From the NCBI RefSeq assembly GCF_003573695.1, contig NC_039361.1:35219702-35283701 (forward strand): DNA of 64,000 nucleotides, given 5' to 3'. The position numbers and the translations under genes are program-made. The DNA comes from Papaver somniferum. Its lineage: Eukaryota > Streptophyta > Magnoliopsida > Ranunculales > Papaveraceae. Within the stretch, counting starts at the first letter, position 1. Each line of letters opens with the position of its first letter. The notes beneath the pieces are model-generated. The model saw nothing but the letters and a program-made list of their open reading frames with translations, was not told the DNA's origin and made no database searches. Shown one piece after another: positions 11,114 through 22,859 of the stretch.

Positions 11114-12366
11114 CTTATTATAGGGGCGGCATTCTAATAGGACAAAAACGGTCATTACATAATCATTCAAGGTGTCTCTTATCAAAAAATTGGAAATGAC
11201 AAATTAACCCTCATTATTGATAACCTAGTTTAGTGATGATAATCAAATTTAGTGTTAATGATTAATTTCACTTATATTAACTCAAAATCGAAACAAAATC
11301 AGATTTTTAGAGTTAAAAAGAAAAAAGTTTAGAAGAGAAGAAAAAGAAAAACTTTTGTGATATTTGTGAAACCCTAGATTTTGATTCACTCAACCAAAAT
11401 GAGTGATTCCAGTGACCCAATATACTTCTAAATTAGTTCCCATTAGCTTTTTCTCGCTCAAAATTATCTAAAGTAAGTAACAAAATCAAAACTTTTAAAT
11501 TTTCAGAAGAACTTACGATTGCAATTTTGCTCGTGACCAACCGTAACTCTTAGTTACAGTTCGTAAGTTATCGAATACCAACCGTAACTGGTTAAATTTG
11601 GGAAAGATCCAATTGTAAAACCAGTTACGGTTGGTAATTAAATTTGGACAACAACCGTAACTAAATTACGGTTGGTAACTAATGAATCGAGACCAACCGT
11701 AACTACCCTACGGTTGGTGTGTCAACTTAACTTTTGAACCGTAAATCATTATTTGATAAATTCTTAAGGCACAAGATTATTTACGGTTGGTATGGTTGTC
11801 TGAGTAACAAACCGTAACTCAATTACGGTTGATAAATATGATGCAAATACAAACCGTAACTGAACACATTTCTCAAAATTAAGAACTTACGGTTGGTATT
11901 TGAGTTAAAACCAACCGTAACATCAACCCAATCTACAGTTACGGTTCGTATTTGAGTTATTACCAACCGTAACTCACATTCAACCAGAAATTTCAATTTC
12001 AATTTTCATACAAAACCCTAATTTTTGATACAAAATTAACTTAAATCCAACACGATAAACTAAACCCTAACTGGTTTTTCCAAACATTTTTCAAATCGTC
12101 GATTAATCGAAGACGATGAAATTATCAGTTTTAATGGAGGTTACGGTTGATGGAGGAGAAGAGAAGATGAAGAAGATGATGAAAAAACTGATTTGATTTT
12201 TTCTAATTCATTAGGTTAAAAAAAATTGATTTGATTTTGGTTGATTTAAGGTGAAAAGGGTAATTTAGTCAATTTACATCCCCTTTAGGACATCCCCTAA
12301 CCAACTAAAGAGACATTACTATCACAATGCCGCCCCTCTAATAAATCATGCCGCCCCTATAATAAG
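11114..12366. mobile_element. MITE/foldback element with perfect 19-bp terminal inverted repeats
   Basis: CTTATTATAGGGGCGGCAT at 11114-11132 recurs exactly as its reverse complement at 12348-12366. A second, partial copy (AATGCCGCCCCTCTAATA) lies just inside the right end. No transposase is encoded. The exact target duplication is unclear: the ends overlap TATA, so a TA duplication (Tc1/Mariner-like) is possible, but other classes are not excluded. The interior carries a dense array of inverted short motifs. The element lies about 360 bp upstream of the FKBP-like start codon. Confidence 0.72.
11530..11990. repeat. Array of inverted ACCAACCGTAACT / AGTTACGGTTGGT motifs
   Basis: Roughly twenty copies of ACCGTAACT or its reverse complement TTACGGT alternate along about 450 bp, forming a row of short palindromes separated by about 10-20 bp. 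The transcript of either strand could fold into multiple hairpins. It lies in the middle of the TIR-bounded element. Confidence 0.8.
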
Positions 12367-12725
12367 CTTGTAAATAAATGGAAACCAAGGCTAGCTAGCT
12401 ACTAGCAGCCCATTACAGATGAAATTAGTACTAGGTTTACTAGGTGCTGCAGAAAACAGGGGTCGAACATGCATGAATCTCGCTTTAGCTAAACTCGTGC
12501 ACCACAAACGAAATTAAATTAAAAACTAGTACTAGGTTACTCGGCTAGGTTTTAGCTTATGATTGAGGTGTTAAAGCTAACCTGTTATCTTTAGAGGAAT
12601 TTGACATTAAACAACAACAACAAAAAAAAGAACCAACAACTAACGTTTCTTCACAAGTTTCTAATGGGAGCTGCAGTCGGAATGCTCATCTAACTGCCTC
12701 CACTGCTGCATGACCATCCACCTAT
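12367..12725. other. Spacer without recognised features
   Basis: AT-rich DNA between the MITE and the viral-like remnant. It contains an A-rich stretch near 12610-12630 (AACAACAACAACAAAAAAAA). No gene or terminus was recognised. Confidence 0.4.
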
Positions 12726-13828
12726 TCAGCCACTTGTCCCCTCAATGGTGTCATCTTGGCCAGCAGCACCCATGGTACTTCCAGTTTCTGTCATTGAAAC
12801 TTTGGAACAAGATGCTATTCTGTCCATGTAAGCAGCTAATCCCGACGCTCCTACTACAGCTCGAGCATAAAGGGTATCATCCTCGACAATCTTTATCTTC
12901 GTTCCTTGGATTAACGGCTGGAAAGAACTCATGGTATATCTAGTTTGAGTACCACAAGCAACCATTGCAGAATTAGCAACTTCAACAATTCTAGTGATGG
13001 ATTCAACAGTATCCAATCCCAGACTTATCAAGAAGACGATTCTATCATTATTATCAGGCATAGCACAGTTCTTAGCAGCATGCATATAAGGTTTCTGGCC
13101 ATCATACGCAACCGAAAAAGTCTTGTTCAAATGAGGGTTGACCATAAAATTGAATTCCACCATAAAAGCCAAACTAGCTACCTCAAGAACTTCATTATAA
13201 AGAAGATTGCTTACTCCAGTAGGAATAAGTCCACCAAAACCCAAATGTTTCATTGCTATTGGAAGCTTGAAGTCTGGGCTGGATATCTGGTTGAAGTATC
13301 AGGAAATCTGTTTCTAAATTTGGCAGGATAAGAAACTAAGATCACACTAGCTATATGAGGAAACAATAATATCATTCGAGAAAATGTCAATGTATTCGGG
13401 CGAAGAATACTCTTCTCTTTAGCATTCTTTCTTGTATAGAATCCCCATTTCTTGATGAACGCTTTAATCCTTCTTTTTCCATCTGGAGCGGTTTTCTCAA
13501 TCTGGTCTTCTCTAATATTTCCTCTTAACAGAGCAGTTGAAACAAGTTCCATGATTTCATTAAAAACGGCTTGTTGTTCCATACCGTTATCTTTGGCAAT
13601 CTTCAAAATCTGCTCAAGTAAAGCATTTGCATCATGGCCGTCATGAACACGTGCAACCTGGCGGGATGAATCAAAACTACAGAACTGAGAAAGCGTATTC
13701 TGCAACTCATCGGCAATATCCTTTCCGGAAAATGGAAGAGACATTTCTACTAGTGATTTGGAACTGTACCAAGAGTTCTGAGTAAAAGAGATGAGTTTAT
13801 CGAAATGAAGCTGGCTTTTTATAAACAC
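12726..13828 (-). pseudogene. Endogenous viral element: plant rhabdovirus nucleocapsid-like remnant
   Basis: Two consecutive minus-strand reading frames (13828-13256, 190 codons; 13253-12726, 175 codons) together approach the length of a plant rhabdovirus or varicosavirus nucleocapsid protein. The first frame holds the segment RPNTLTFSR followed by a hydrophobic FPHIASVI stretch and a PAQ motif. The second starts with a GFGGLIP segment and has NPHLN and YDGQKP segments in the expected order. These resemble the conserved core of the plant rhabdovirus N family (Rhabdo_ncap_2). A frame change and a stop near 13256-13253 break the gene. A second possible start lies at 13744. No other viral gene (L, P, G) is seen. 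Endogenised N-like sequences of this kind are known from many plant genomes. The assignment is from memory of family patterns, not a search. Confidence 0.6.
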
Positions 13829-14473
13829 ATTGAGAGAGTGTCATTAATTGCTCCAACCCTACAAAGAAGAAGAAAAAAACTTCTCTCTTCCTCATCAATG
13901 ACCACTCTCTTCGTATTCTTAATCTCCACAACTTCCAACTCACATTTGAAACTCTAGTGCTTGTGCTTATTCAGAATGGTCAAATTCTTCATTAATTCTT
14001 TGTTTTGGGAACCGAAACCCTCTGACTCTTCTTCTTTCAAAAATGACTCGGGTATCAAAAGGTTCTGAATTGAACATATCTAGTCAAGACTTTATGTTAA
14101 ACGGTAACACATAGAGCAGAATTAATGACATACTTCTAACTGCCAAGAACTCTGGGGTATTTACTCCATAAGATGAGCGCATCGCCTAAATGCATGTTGG
14201 GCTTGTGCGCAGGAACCATGTGCAAAACTAGACCTTTGATGGAGTCATTTTTAAACATGATGTTGTTTTGAATTGTACGCTTCTTTGAGCACTCGTTCTA
14301 TATTTCCCATGAACCTCTAATGAGCGAGCACATGGGTTCAATTCGAAGTTTCAAACTAACATGTTTGAGAAAGTAAGGACATATTTATTGCATAAACATT
14401 TCCTAAAACTAGACAAGTAAAAAAGGACTGATCAGACGTGAGATTGTTTTCGTGGATGCAATAAATTCTTCTT
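13829..14473. other. Spacer between viral-like remnant and amine oxidase stop codon
   Basis: No coding region was recognised. The part adjacent to 14474 probably contains the amine oxidase 3' UTR on the minus strand. Confidence 0.4.
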
Positions 14474-17400
14474 CTAAAGCTTTGATAGCAATCCGTTCTG
14501 AATAGTTTTGACGACTCCATTTTCCTTCGGGTCTAATTCATTTGCAGAAATACTTGGTGGGACATCCACAGCAGGTGAGCAATTGAAGAACCCATGTGGC
14601 TGCAAAAGTACAAACATGACAAAAGGCACATCAGAAATCCTAAACTTTTTTTCCCTTTGGCATAGAAAGCTCAATAAACGCAGCGGTTCAGATTTTAAGT
14701 TCTCAAAATGCTAGCAAAAAGGAAGCAGAAAGAGAAACCCTTTTTTTTCATTTAAGATATGCAAACACTTGATCAAAGAGGCCAACCATTTCCTGTACTT
14801 CTTATTTTGATCATAAAAAATTCAGAATATGCATTATTGACAAACGTACTTCAAACTAAGGTTAAGTAAAATACCATAAGTGTAAAGCCAATGTGCTCCA
14901 CCGGCATCACTGGCCAATCCTCCAATCGAGGAACATGAGTGATTCCAAATACGTACCTGCAATTAATAAAACAAAAATTATGAAGATCCAAAAGGAATAC
15001 TAAAAGTATGAGAACAGCAAAACAACATACAAAACTAAAAAACAAAGGAAAATAAAACTGACCAGAGAACAATATTTGTTTCCTCAAGGGAGCGGTTTTG
15101 CTTGACCCATGTAGTCAAACCCTCACTTTCACGTGGATTTTGATTTGGAAATTCACCTCCCGGATACATCTCGTCATGAGCATATTGTGTAACCCATAGA
15201 TTGTGTTTTAGGAAAGCAGCTCTTCTCATAAATTTGGCTTCGGGGCGTGCCAAAGGCGAACAGTTTGAACCGGGCATTAGCTTATAGCCTGTAAGCTGCC
15301 CTGTGCGGTTGACATTTCTTGTGTTCTTGATCTGAAAAACAAATGGATTGATAATCAAGACCAGTTTCAACATTAGGGATATCCAGCGTAAAATAAGATT
15401 TACAATTTGTTCGACAGTTCATGCATTTACGTGGTAGCTAATGAGGGCATAAAAACAGAACCATCAAATAACATGGAAGAGATCGTGAAATAACTATAAG
15501 GTTTCAACTACAACAACAGCACAATAAATACAAAGTAAGATGACTTACAATCCAGTGGCGAGCTGATAAAGGATTACAGTCACGCATAGCTTGCATCTCA
15601 GACTTGAGCAGTTTTTCTTCTGCGTAGAAAGCATTGTTATGAATATTGTTCTTCCCAGGTTCTTCAACTTTCACATCCACCTCAATTACCTACAAGTACA
15701 AGGTGTTAAAACGTAGTCTTATCCATGGCATATGAAGAAAAATGCATCATAAAAGACCCATGAGTATACAAGTGTTACCTGATTGGACGCTTCACCGGGC
15801 TTACAATCCACAGCCATGTCCATACGAGAAACAAAGAAGTGTTGATGTACTGGTGCATATAATCCTGGAGCTATAGTTGTGCCGTATTTCCTGGATTCAC
15901 CTGGTTGTATTGCTCCTAAGCTGAGAATGCCAGTTAGCTTAACCTCGGCTTCTATTTTTCCATCCTGTGATATTTGAAGAGAAATTGCATAAGCATCATT
16001 ACAACTTAAACTTAGCACATATGGTATGTCTAGGAATACGGACAGTACACAATAGCAAATGCCAACTTGCCTGATAAAAGTGCCAAAAGAATCCATACTC
16101 ATAATTAGCCACGGTGCAGAAAAAGGATACCGTGAGCCTTCTAGACCTTCTAACTTCTGCTAAGCCAGATCTCCAATCTTGGTGTTTCCACAGTATACCA
16201 TGGTCCTCCTCGTGCAAACACACACAATTTTCAATCGTCTCTACTCCCCCAGTGAAGTTTGTGAAATGGGCATCAAAATACTTGATGGAGCCCAAACAAT
16301 CACACCCCTGCAATAATTAATCCGTTTTATATCCATGCCAACACCATTCGAACAATGTAGATATGAAAAATATCATGCGGACAAAGAGCAAGAATTAAAA
16401 CTCAATCCTCACCTTTTTCAGAGAATGGGCATTTTTACCCAGGCCATCTTCTCCTGCATCAAATGCATTTTTCCTGTAATGTGGCTCATTTGGATCACCA
16501 TATGGAACCACCATCTCAACAAAACTCAGCCTGTGAGCTACAGGTCTCCTTCCCGCACTACCGTCAGTATATGCAACGGAATATATAACCAAACCCTCTC
16601 TAGGAGTGAAACCAACCCGAAAGTTCCACTGCGCACCCACAATAAGATGCCCATTAACATTTAATATGAATAGAGAAAACGAACATTGTCAAACACAGAT
16701 ATATTAATAAATAATGAGTACCTTTTGCCATTCTACAAACTGTCCATCAACACGAAAGCTTGGTCCTTCTGGCTGAATAATCTGTAGGGGCTTCACATCA
16801 CTACGGTCAACACCTCCTCGTGTATCACCGGCAGTATAGTTTCTTAATGGATCAACTGGAGGAAGAGGAACAAGTTTCCTATCCTCAAATTCAATTACCA
16901 CCATATTTTGCATATCAACCAGAACATAAATGCCTTCAACTGGTCGTGCGTAACCGTTCTCCATAGGGCAGTCACTCTCCGTTCTACAGAATATGAGTGG
17001 TTTAGCAAGCCTTCGGCTAGGAGCATCTCCGTCGCTGTAGTAGCCTACACACCTGCAAAAACAATTTTTAAGCCAAAGCAAAACATGAATAGACAGCGCA
17101 AGACATGAGGTTAGGATTCAAACGAAAGCAAATAACTAACCATGGATCAACCATGACAAGATCCATATCCTCAATTCCCCTCTTCTTCATTGCCTCCTGA
17201 AATGGAGGGAAGTCTTTCACAACAGCTTCACACTCAGCATATTCCACGGCATCCATGGGAGGTTGCACATCAGGTATAACTTGCGAAGAGACAACCTTTC
17301 CTCTATTTGGACCACCACGAGTTGCAGCATGTACTTCAGTCAGCTCAACAATCCAAACACTAGTCTCATTTGATTGTTTGTTGTACACTACAAGTCTAGC

Positions 17401-17998
17401 CCGTCTTGCGGGAAGTTTGCCAGGAAGGAACGCGCCACCTTTTGATTTAGGAAGCAGTGATGGCTGGAAAGGTGGAAAAAAATATGCATCTGCCAGTGCA
17501 ACAATATTTTTATCCGGCTCCAACAAAACCACTTCGATAAACCGCATACTATCCCTCACCTCAGGAGTGGCTCCAGCAGCTCTGACTGTCCCCACAGCAA
17601 CTGAGATTTCTGCAGATGATAAAGGGTCCAAGGGGTGGCTGCTTTGAGCTCTCAACATTATCTGGATACCTGTAACAACAGAGAATGGCCAGGCCAATCA
17701 CCAATTAGACCGATTAGACGTAATTGCATGCCATGATTTAAAGATCTAATTGAGGACAAAAAATATACTGAAATTTAATCGAAGAATATATACCTTTGGA
17801 AGAAGGATCAGACAGATTAGTTGATGCAATTATCTTCTTCTGTTGTTTTTCGTAATCATCGTTGTTGTTGTCATTAATATTCCAATCTTGTACAATCTCA
17901 GTAGAAACAACTTCACGATGCATTAATGATTCCAAAGCTGATGAAGAATCACTGCAACAGTGTTTATTACACGTTGTTTTTTCCGAAGTTGAGGCCAT
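14474..17998 (-). CDS. Peroxisomal copper amine oxidase (primary-amine oxidase), ten exons, 773 aa
   Basis: It oxidises primary amines such as putrescine to aldehydes, releasing H2O2 and ammonia, with copper and topaquinone (TPQ) as cofactors. Exons in coding order are 17998-17794, 17669-17141, 17052-16722, 16628-16413, 16307-16071, 15964-15779, 15689-15549, 15331-15063, 14956-14875 and 14599-14474. All phases join and sum to 774 codons including the stop, the usual size for the family. The TPQ precursor is Tyr496 in [12 protein letters not shown]. The catalytic-base Asp is D412 ([11 protein letters not shown]). The copper ligands are H546 and H548 (PVHQHFF) and H712 ([15 protein letters not shown]). 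The C-terminus is LLSKL, whose SKL is a type-1 peroxisomal signal, and no signal peptide is seen. That places it with the peroxisomal plant CuAO2/3 group. The intron after exon 5 starts GC (CAG then GCAAGT), a recognised minor donor; all others are GT-AG. The coding sequence is undamaged. Substrate preference cannot be read from sequence. Confidence 0.95.
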
Positions 17999-18083
17999 CG
18001 TAATGGATTTGAAAGAAATCTCCCTTACTACTACAATCTTCTTCTCTTCTTACTGCTGACATACAGCAACCCTAACCTTTACT

Positions 18084-18092
18084 CTATTTATA
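18084..18092 (-). promoter_or_regulatory. TATA box of the amine oxidase gene
   Basis: On the minus strand TATAAATAG lies about 86 nt upstream of the ATG at 17998, giving a predicted start of transcription near 18055-18060 and a short 5' UTR rich in CT and GAAG motifs. The position and sequence fit a plant TATA box. No experimental support is available here. Confidence 0.6.
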
Positions 18093-18579
18093 GTACTAGC
18101 CCCTTCGCTACCACAATGAAATCAATTAGTATTATACTCCGTTTCAGATAGATTCAGAGTTCCTAATGGAATCAAACACACTAGGAAAGTTTCAAAATAG
18201 TCCTGGATATATTTCCGTGTTATTGGAAAGTTTGTTATTTTGATAACTTATCTGCCCGCCTTCTCTGCTGTTTGTTGTTTAACTTTGGGCTTGCGTATGG
18301 GCCAACCACAGTTAACTTCGCATGGCCCACTAATATGTCTGTCTAAGGTAGGGTCTTTTTCTTTTCCTTGTTTTCCTCTAGCAAACGGGATCTCTTACAG
18401 TTGAAATTCGAAACCCCATTAATTTCCGATTATTTAATAATTTCTCTTAAGTGTAATTATCTGATTCTAATTATTCTTACAAAATCTAAAATTTAACTCG
18501 TTAGATAAATAATTTTGTTGGTCCCAAAAGCATTAATTTACAAAGTTATTAACAAAATTACAACCAATAAAACTAATTA

Positions 18580-19720
18580 TGCCTGTATTTATAGATGGTA
18601 TGTAGATTATAGATGGTACATCGGTTGTTAATGAACTTGTAGACCCAAGGTTCAAATCTGGTATGCCTGATTTATTTGCAAGGTTGAGTATGTTTTGAGA
18701 AAAATATGCTTTGGTGGAAGATGGTGCCTTTATGTGTTGACTAATAGGTTTGCTTTCATTATTACACTGCTGCTTTTATGTGTTGACTAATAGGTTTGCT
18801 TTTGGTTTTTTTAACAACACACGGGGAGTTTGACAAGGTTTCCCAATCCCCCTTTACTTTTCAGTATAGAAATGAAGCGTTTTTAAAGATTCATGGACAG
18901 AATTGCTCATATAAAGCTGTCTTTAAAATTTTGTTATTACACTACTGCCTTTATGTGTTGACTAATAGGTTTGCTTTTGGTTTTTTTAACAACACACAGG
19001 GAGTTCGACAAGGTTTTCCAATCCCCCCTTTACTTTTCAGTATAGAAATGAAGGATTTTTAAAGATTCATAGACAGAGTTGCTCATATAAAGCTTTTCAA
19101 TAGTTATTCAGTGACTCAAATTGGAATGATTGTGAACCATTTACATTATGCAGATGACACAGTCTTCTACGTAGATAGCAAAAGAGAGGAGCTAATCAAC
19201 TTATTCTCGATTCTTCACTGCTTTGAATTTATTGCAGTTCTTAAAGTTAACGGCCAACAAAAAAACTAATTGCAATAAGGAATGTCCGCACGCCGACTGG
19301 GATAAGGAGTTGGGTTGCATGACGGACAAAATCCCGTACATGTATCTAGGGATCCCCTTAGGAGCTAAATCCTCCAATGAGTAAATTTGGGATCCTTTTA
19401 TTACAAGATTCGATGCCAACCTTACAACGTGGAAGCAAAGTTCTCTCATTAGAGGTGGTAAGATGGTTTTATTGAGTGTATTCTGACCTCCTACTAATAT
19501 ACTATTTTTATCTCTTTAAAGTTTCGGTGTTGGTAATTCATATCTTAGAAAAGAAAATGAACAATTTCCTTTGTGAACAAAAACCTGGCTGAAAAACACC
19601 CCATTTGGTTAATTGGAAACTTGTGTGTTCTTATAAAGAAACAGGTGGTTCCGATGTTCTCAATCTCAAGGTCATGAACGAGGGTTTTCTTTCTAAATGG
19701 TGTTGGAGTTTTAGTGTCGA
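18580..19720 (+). mobile_element. LINE (non-LTR retrotransposon) reverse transcriptase remnant
   Basis: Broken plus-strand frames give LINE RT landmarks in order: SVVNELVDPRFKSGMPDLFARL near the start, GVRQGFPIPPLLFS, LHYADDTVFYV with the YADD catalytic pair, and YLGIPLGAKSSN. Many stops and frame changes make it non-functional. A 175-bp duplication lies inside it. The 5' and 3' ends (including the poly-A tail) were not found. Confidence 0.75.
18759..19100 (+). repeat. Tandem duplication of about 175 bp inside the LINE remnant
   Basis: Two copies begin TTATTACACT.CTGC and run through GGTTTTTTTAACAACACAC, CAAGGTTT and CAGTATAGAAATGAAG to GCTCATATAAAGCT. A further short copy of TATGTGTTGACTAATAGG precedes them at about 18730. 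The duplicated segment includes the GVRQG motif of the RT. Confidence 0.85.
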
Positions 19721-20610
19721 AAAACTCACATTTGGTACAAACTCATCGCAGAGAAATGTGGATCACAAATAAAGGTAGTAGGTATTTCTTTCTGTTATTC
19801 AAATGCTTCAACAATGGTATTTATTGCTTGAATATTTGCAGAAATTTGTGTTGTTAAAACTTGGAATCAAGCGTATGACAAATAGAGTTAAGAGATTGTT
19901 ATCTAGTGTGATATTTGGTCTTTCGATTCTTGTATTCTCCATATGTAAAGAGTTTTGTTAAGTTGAATCCACCAAGCGTTGGTATGTCAAGTTTGGTTGT
20001 CATATTTTAGCTTCAAAATTCGAAGCTGCTGGATTAAATTACTAAAATCAACTTCGTTACGTTAGACTATGAACAATAGAAATATTAAGACTTGCTCGTG
20101 TTATTTTACCCTGCAATCTGAAACGTGCATAATGGCCCAAATTTAGAACTTTATGCAAGGGCGGGAATGGGGCATGTACCAGCGGTGGTCTGACTGTTTA
20201 TGTTTGATAGCAAGTTCTGGTAATTCCCTTAATTTATTTTTGTTTGATATACCAGTATCATCGTCTTGGTGCCTTGGTATGGTTCTTAGTTGTTAAAAAT
20301 CAAGATACATCTGAGACATACTGACCCTTAAAACGGCGTCCATCTTGGTCAAACAACAAAAAAAGAAACACACATTAGTTTGGTAACATGTCCTTGAAAT
20401 CTAACAAATCCTTGGTGAATTTCCTAATTTTTAAGAAGTGGGGAAAACATGATAATCTACTTTCAAACAAATACATGCCCAAAGACTTCCCAAATATTCA
20501 TCATTATTTTTCTTTTGTTTTTTTACATCAAAAGAGCAAATTGTATAAAATTTTCCAACAGGAAATGTGACTAAAAAATGAAACAAAGTTACATGAACTA
20601 ATGCACTACC
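19721..20610. other. Intergenic DNA without recognised features
   Basis: AT-rich sequence between the two LINE remnants. Possibly it contains decayed upstream parts of the second LINE, but I see no convincing motif. No promoters or RNA genes were recognised. Confidence 0.35.
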
Positions 20611-20758
20611 GTGTCCCAATTACATATGAAAGTTGATAAACTAAAACCAGAAAACAATCCTGAATATATTCTAAATAGTAATTTCCAGCATATTACTAGT
20701 TCTTCTAATCCTGAGGTTGATGTAGAGCTATCGAGTTTACTTACTCCTTGTATCTCAT
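20611..20758 (+). mobile_element. Second LINE, segment 1 (upstream of the CACTA insertion)
   Basis: The plus-strand frame reads NNPEYILNSNFQHI, then EVDVELSSLLTPCIS, and stops at the CACTA terminus. The sense continues at 39646 with ADDENLLKIPTIEEI, the region of plant LINEs just before the RT domain. The host LINE was therefore present before the CACTA element landed. Confidence 0.65.
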
Positions 20759-21130
20759 CACTACACCATTTTGAGCGTTTTGCAACTGCATATTGCTGTT
20801 GCAAATTGGGGTCGCAACTGCAGACAGTTGTTGCAAACGGGGGCGACGCGGATTTTTCGTAGCGGAAATGTAGTTGTTGTGAATCTAATTTCGCAACTGT
20901 TGCGAGGAAAAAAGTCTGCAACAGTTAAAAGCATTTGCTAATTTTTTACTTTTAGTTGCTAAATATTGACTAAGTCAACGGAGACTGACCCAAAAGTTGC
21001 GGTAAAAAAATGGCAACAGAACTCAGTAGTTGCGAATTTTCGGTGCAGTTGCGAAAATGTTTGACTAAGTCAGCGATGACCGACTTGGTACAAAATTAGC
21101 AACAGTTCCTAGTTGTTGCTAAATTTTTGC
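20759..21130. repeat. Left terminus and subterminal repeats of CACTA-1
   Basis: After CACTACACCAT come many copies of TTGCAAC, AGTTGC or GTTGCGA in both orientations over about 350 bp. Such arrays are the binding region for the element's transposase in En/Spm elements. Similar motifs fill the last 150 bp of the right end. Confidence 0.75.
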
Positions 21131-21566
21131 AACAACAAAAAAAAAAGGCAGGTCTTTGTTGACCTGGTCACAAAAATTTCCCCCATTCTATTTTATCATG
21201 CAATTACCCATGACCAGAGATTCAATCCATCAATCAATTCTGCAAATAACTCTTCAAGAAAAACTATAAGAGCAAACCATATTATGCAATTACTCATACG
21301 CACTATTGCTTATTGAATATTTTCAATCATACATACGAACAACATTTAAGAGAATCACAGCTAAAGGAAGAGAATTAAACAACTATTTGAGCATCTGCAA
21401 AAGGTATACATATGAGGTACTCTTGATTTCAATAAGGCTAACTTAGTTTAGTGTCGAACTCTAACAACTACAACGATAAAAAGAATTTTGGACGCAAAAT
21501 TGTTGCAGCACTTACCATCTTCCATTCATTAGCTCTGTACACTTGTGAGCTACATATGTATCTTTG

Positions 21567-21652
21567 AATATCACCAGAACAACTCCTTGAGGATGGTTCT
21601 CGCATACCTAATATCACCAGAACAACTCCTTGAGGATGGTTCTCGCATACCT
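21567..21652. repeat. Perfect 43-bp tandem duplication
   Basis: Two adjacent copies of a 43-bp unit beginning AATATCACCAGAACAAC and ending CTCGCATACCT. It is noncoding and lies within CACTA-1. Confidence 0.9.
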
Positions 21653-22580
21653 GCAAGCAAAAAATTAACATGTCAATTTTCAGCTCAACAATCAACAACT
21701 GGGAGGCTTTGTCTTCAAGCAAGAGAAATAATCTCCAATCAAGACTCAAATAGTAGTTTTGGGGTTTTAGTCATAACCACCAGTACTCAATCCACATATG
21801 GACAGCAAATGAATCATATTGGGAACCAAGAAAAGTAAAAAAGATCACTATTCTCATAAAGAGAAAGGGAAAATGAAAGACGGTTATACCTGCCTTCACA
21901 ATATCAACTGCTTAGATAACATAGTGAGGATGCTATAGCTTAATTAGACAACATCAACTGCAGAACCAATAGAATTATAGTGAGGATGCCATCTGCAATA
22001 TTGTTTCAGAAAAAAAGGAACTTTCAGGACTAGTAAACAGAATGAAAGAAAAATATTCGGCAAACCTAAGAGAAGCATCTTACCTTGTTTTGGTTTTGTA
22101 AACTGGTTCTTCTGATGGATGTTAACAATCGGCTTCCGACGGTATTAGCTTAGTATCCTTGAAGAGTTGGTAAGGATTCAACACTATAATCTCAAGTCCC
22201 ATCCTCCCACCATTAAATCCCAACCTGAAAGATTTAAAATTTTATCCCATGCCATACTGAAATAACTATTTACTTATACCAGCAAGTTCAGTTATAATGC
22301 AGTGTGATCACAACAGAGACTTACAAAGAAAGATCATCAACGACATAATCCAGCAGAAAATAGATCATTAAGTGTAATACCTCGCAAGAAAGTAAAATCC
22401 AAAGGTTAATACCAACAAATTTCAGCAAAAATGGGACAATGTGTAATCAAATTAACTTACCAGGGATTGATATTCCCCCGGGCGGCTACTAGCTTTAGTT
22501 TACCTTATACTCCTGCAAACTGCAAACATACACATATACAGGAACCAAACAAATGCAAGAAGTAAAATTCATTCACATAA

Positions 22581-22735
22581 ATATATATTACATACCAAGT
22601 TTTTTTCAATTAAAATTAAACTACATCCCTTATGCATAGTTGCATAAGAATCTTCACAGAGATATATATTACATACCAAGTTTTTTTCCAGTTAAAAGTA
22701 AAATACTTCCTTATGCATAGTTGCATAAGAATCTG
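22581..22735. repeat. Imperfect tandem duplication of about 80 bp
   Basis: Two copies of a unit running from ATATATATTACATACCAAG to CTTATGCATAGTTGCATAAG, with several substitutions between them, in CACTA-1 downstream of the transposase remnant. Confidence 0.8.
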
Positions 22736-22859
22736 CCACATCATAGTCTTCTTATGCACAAATGCAGAAGTGTGAAAATTAGCACAAGTGTGAAAATTAG
22801 CAAAAAAAAAAGTAAAACTCCGTCCGAGCATTAGCATAAAAAGCAAAAGCCATATATGT

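Noticed and set aside
12945..13331. 128-codon plus-strand ORF
   Set aside because: It is the reverse shadow of the viral-like remnant; no recognisable motif.
17255..17647. 130-codon plus-strand ORF
   Set aside because: It is the reverse shadow of amine oxidase exon 2.
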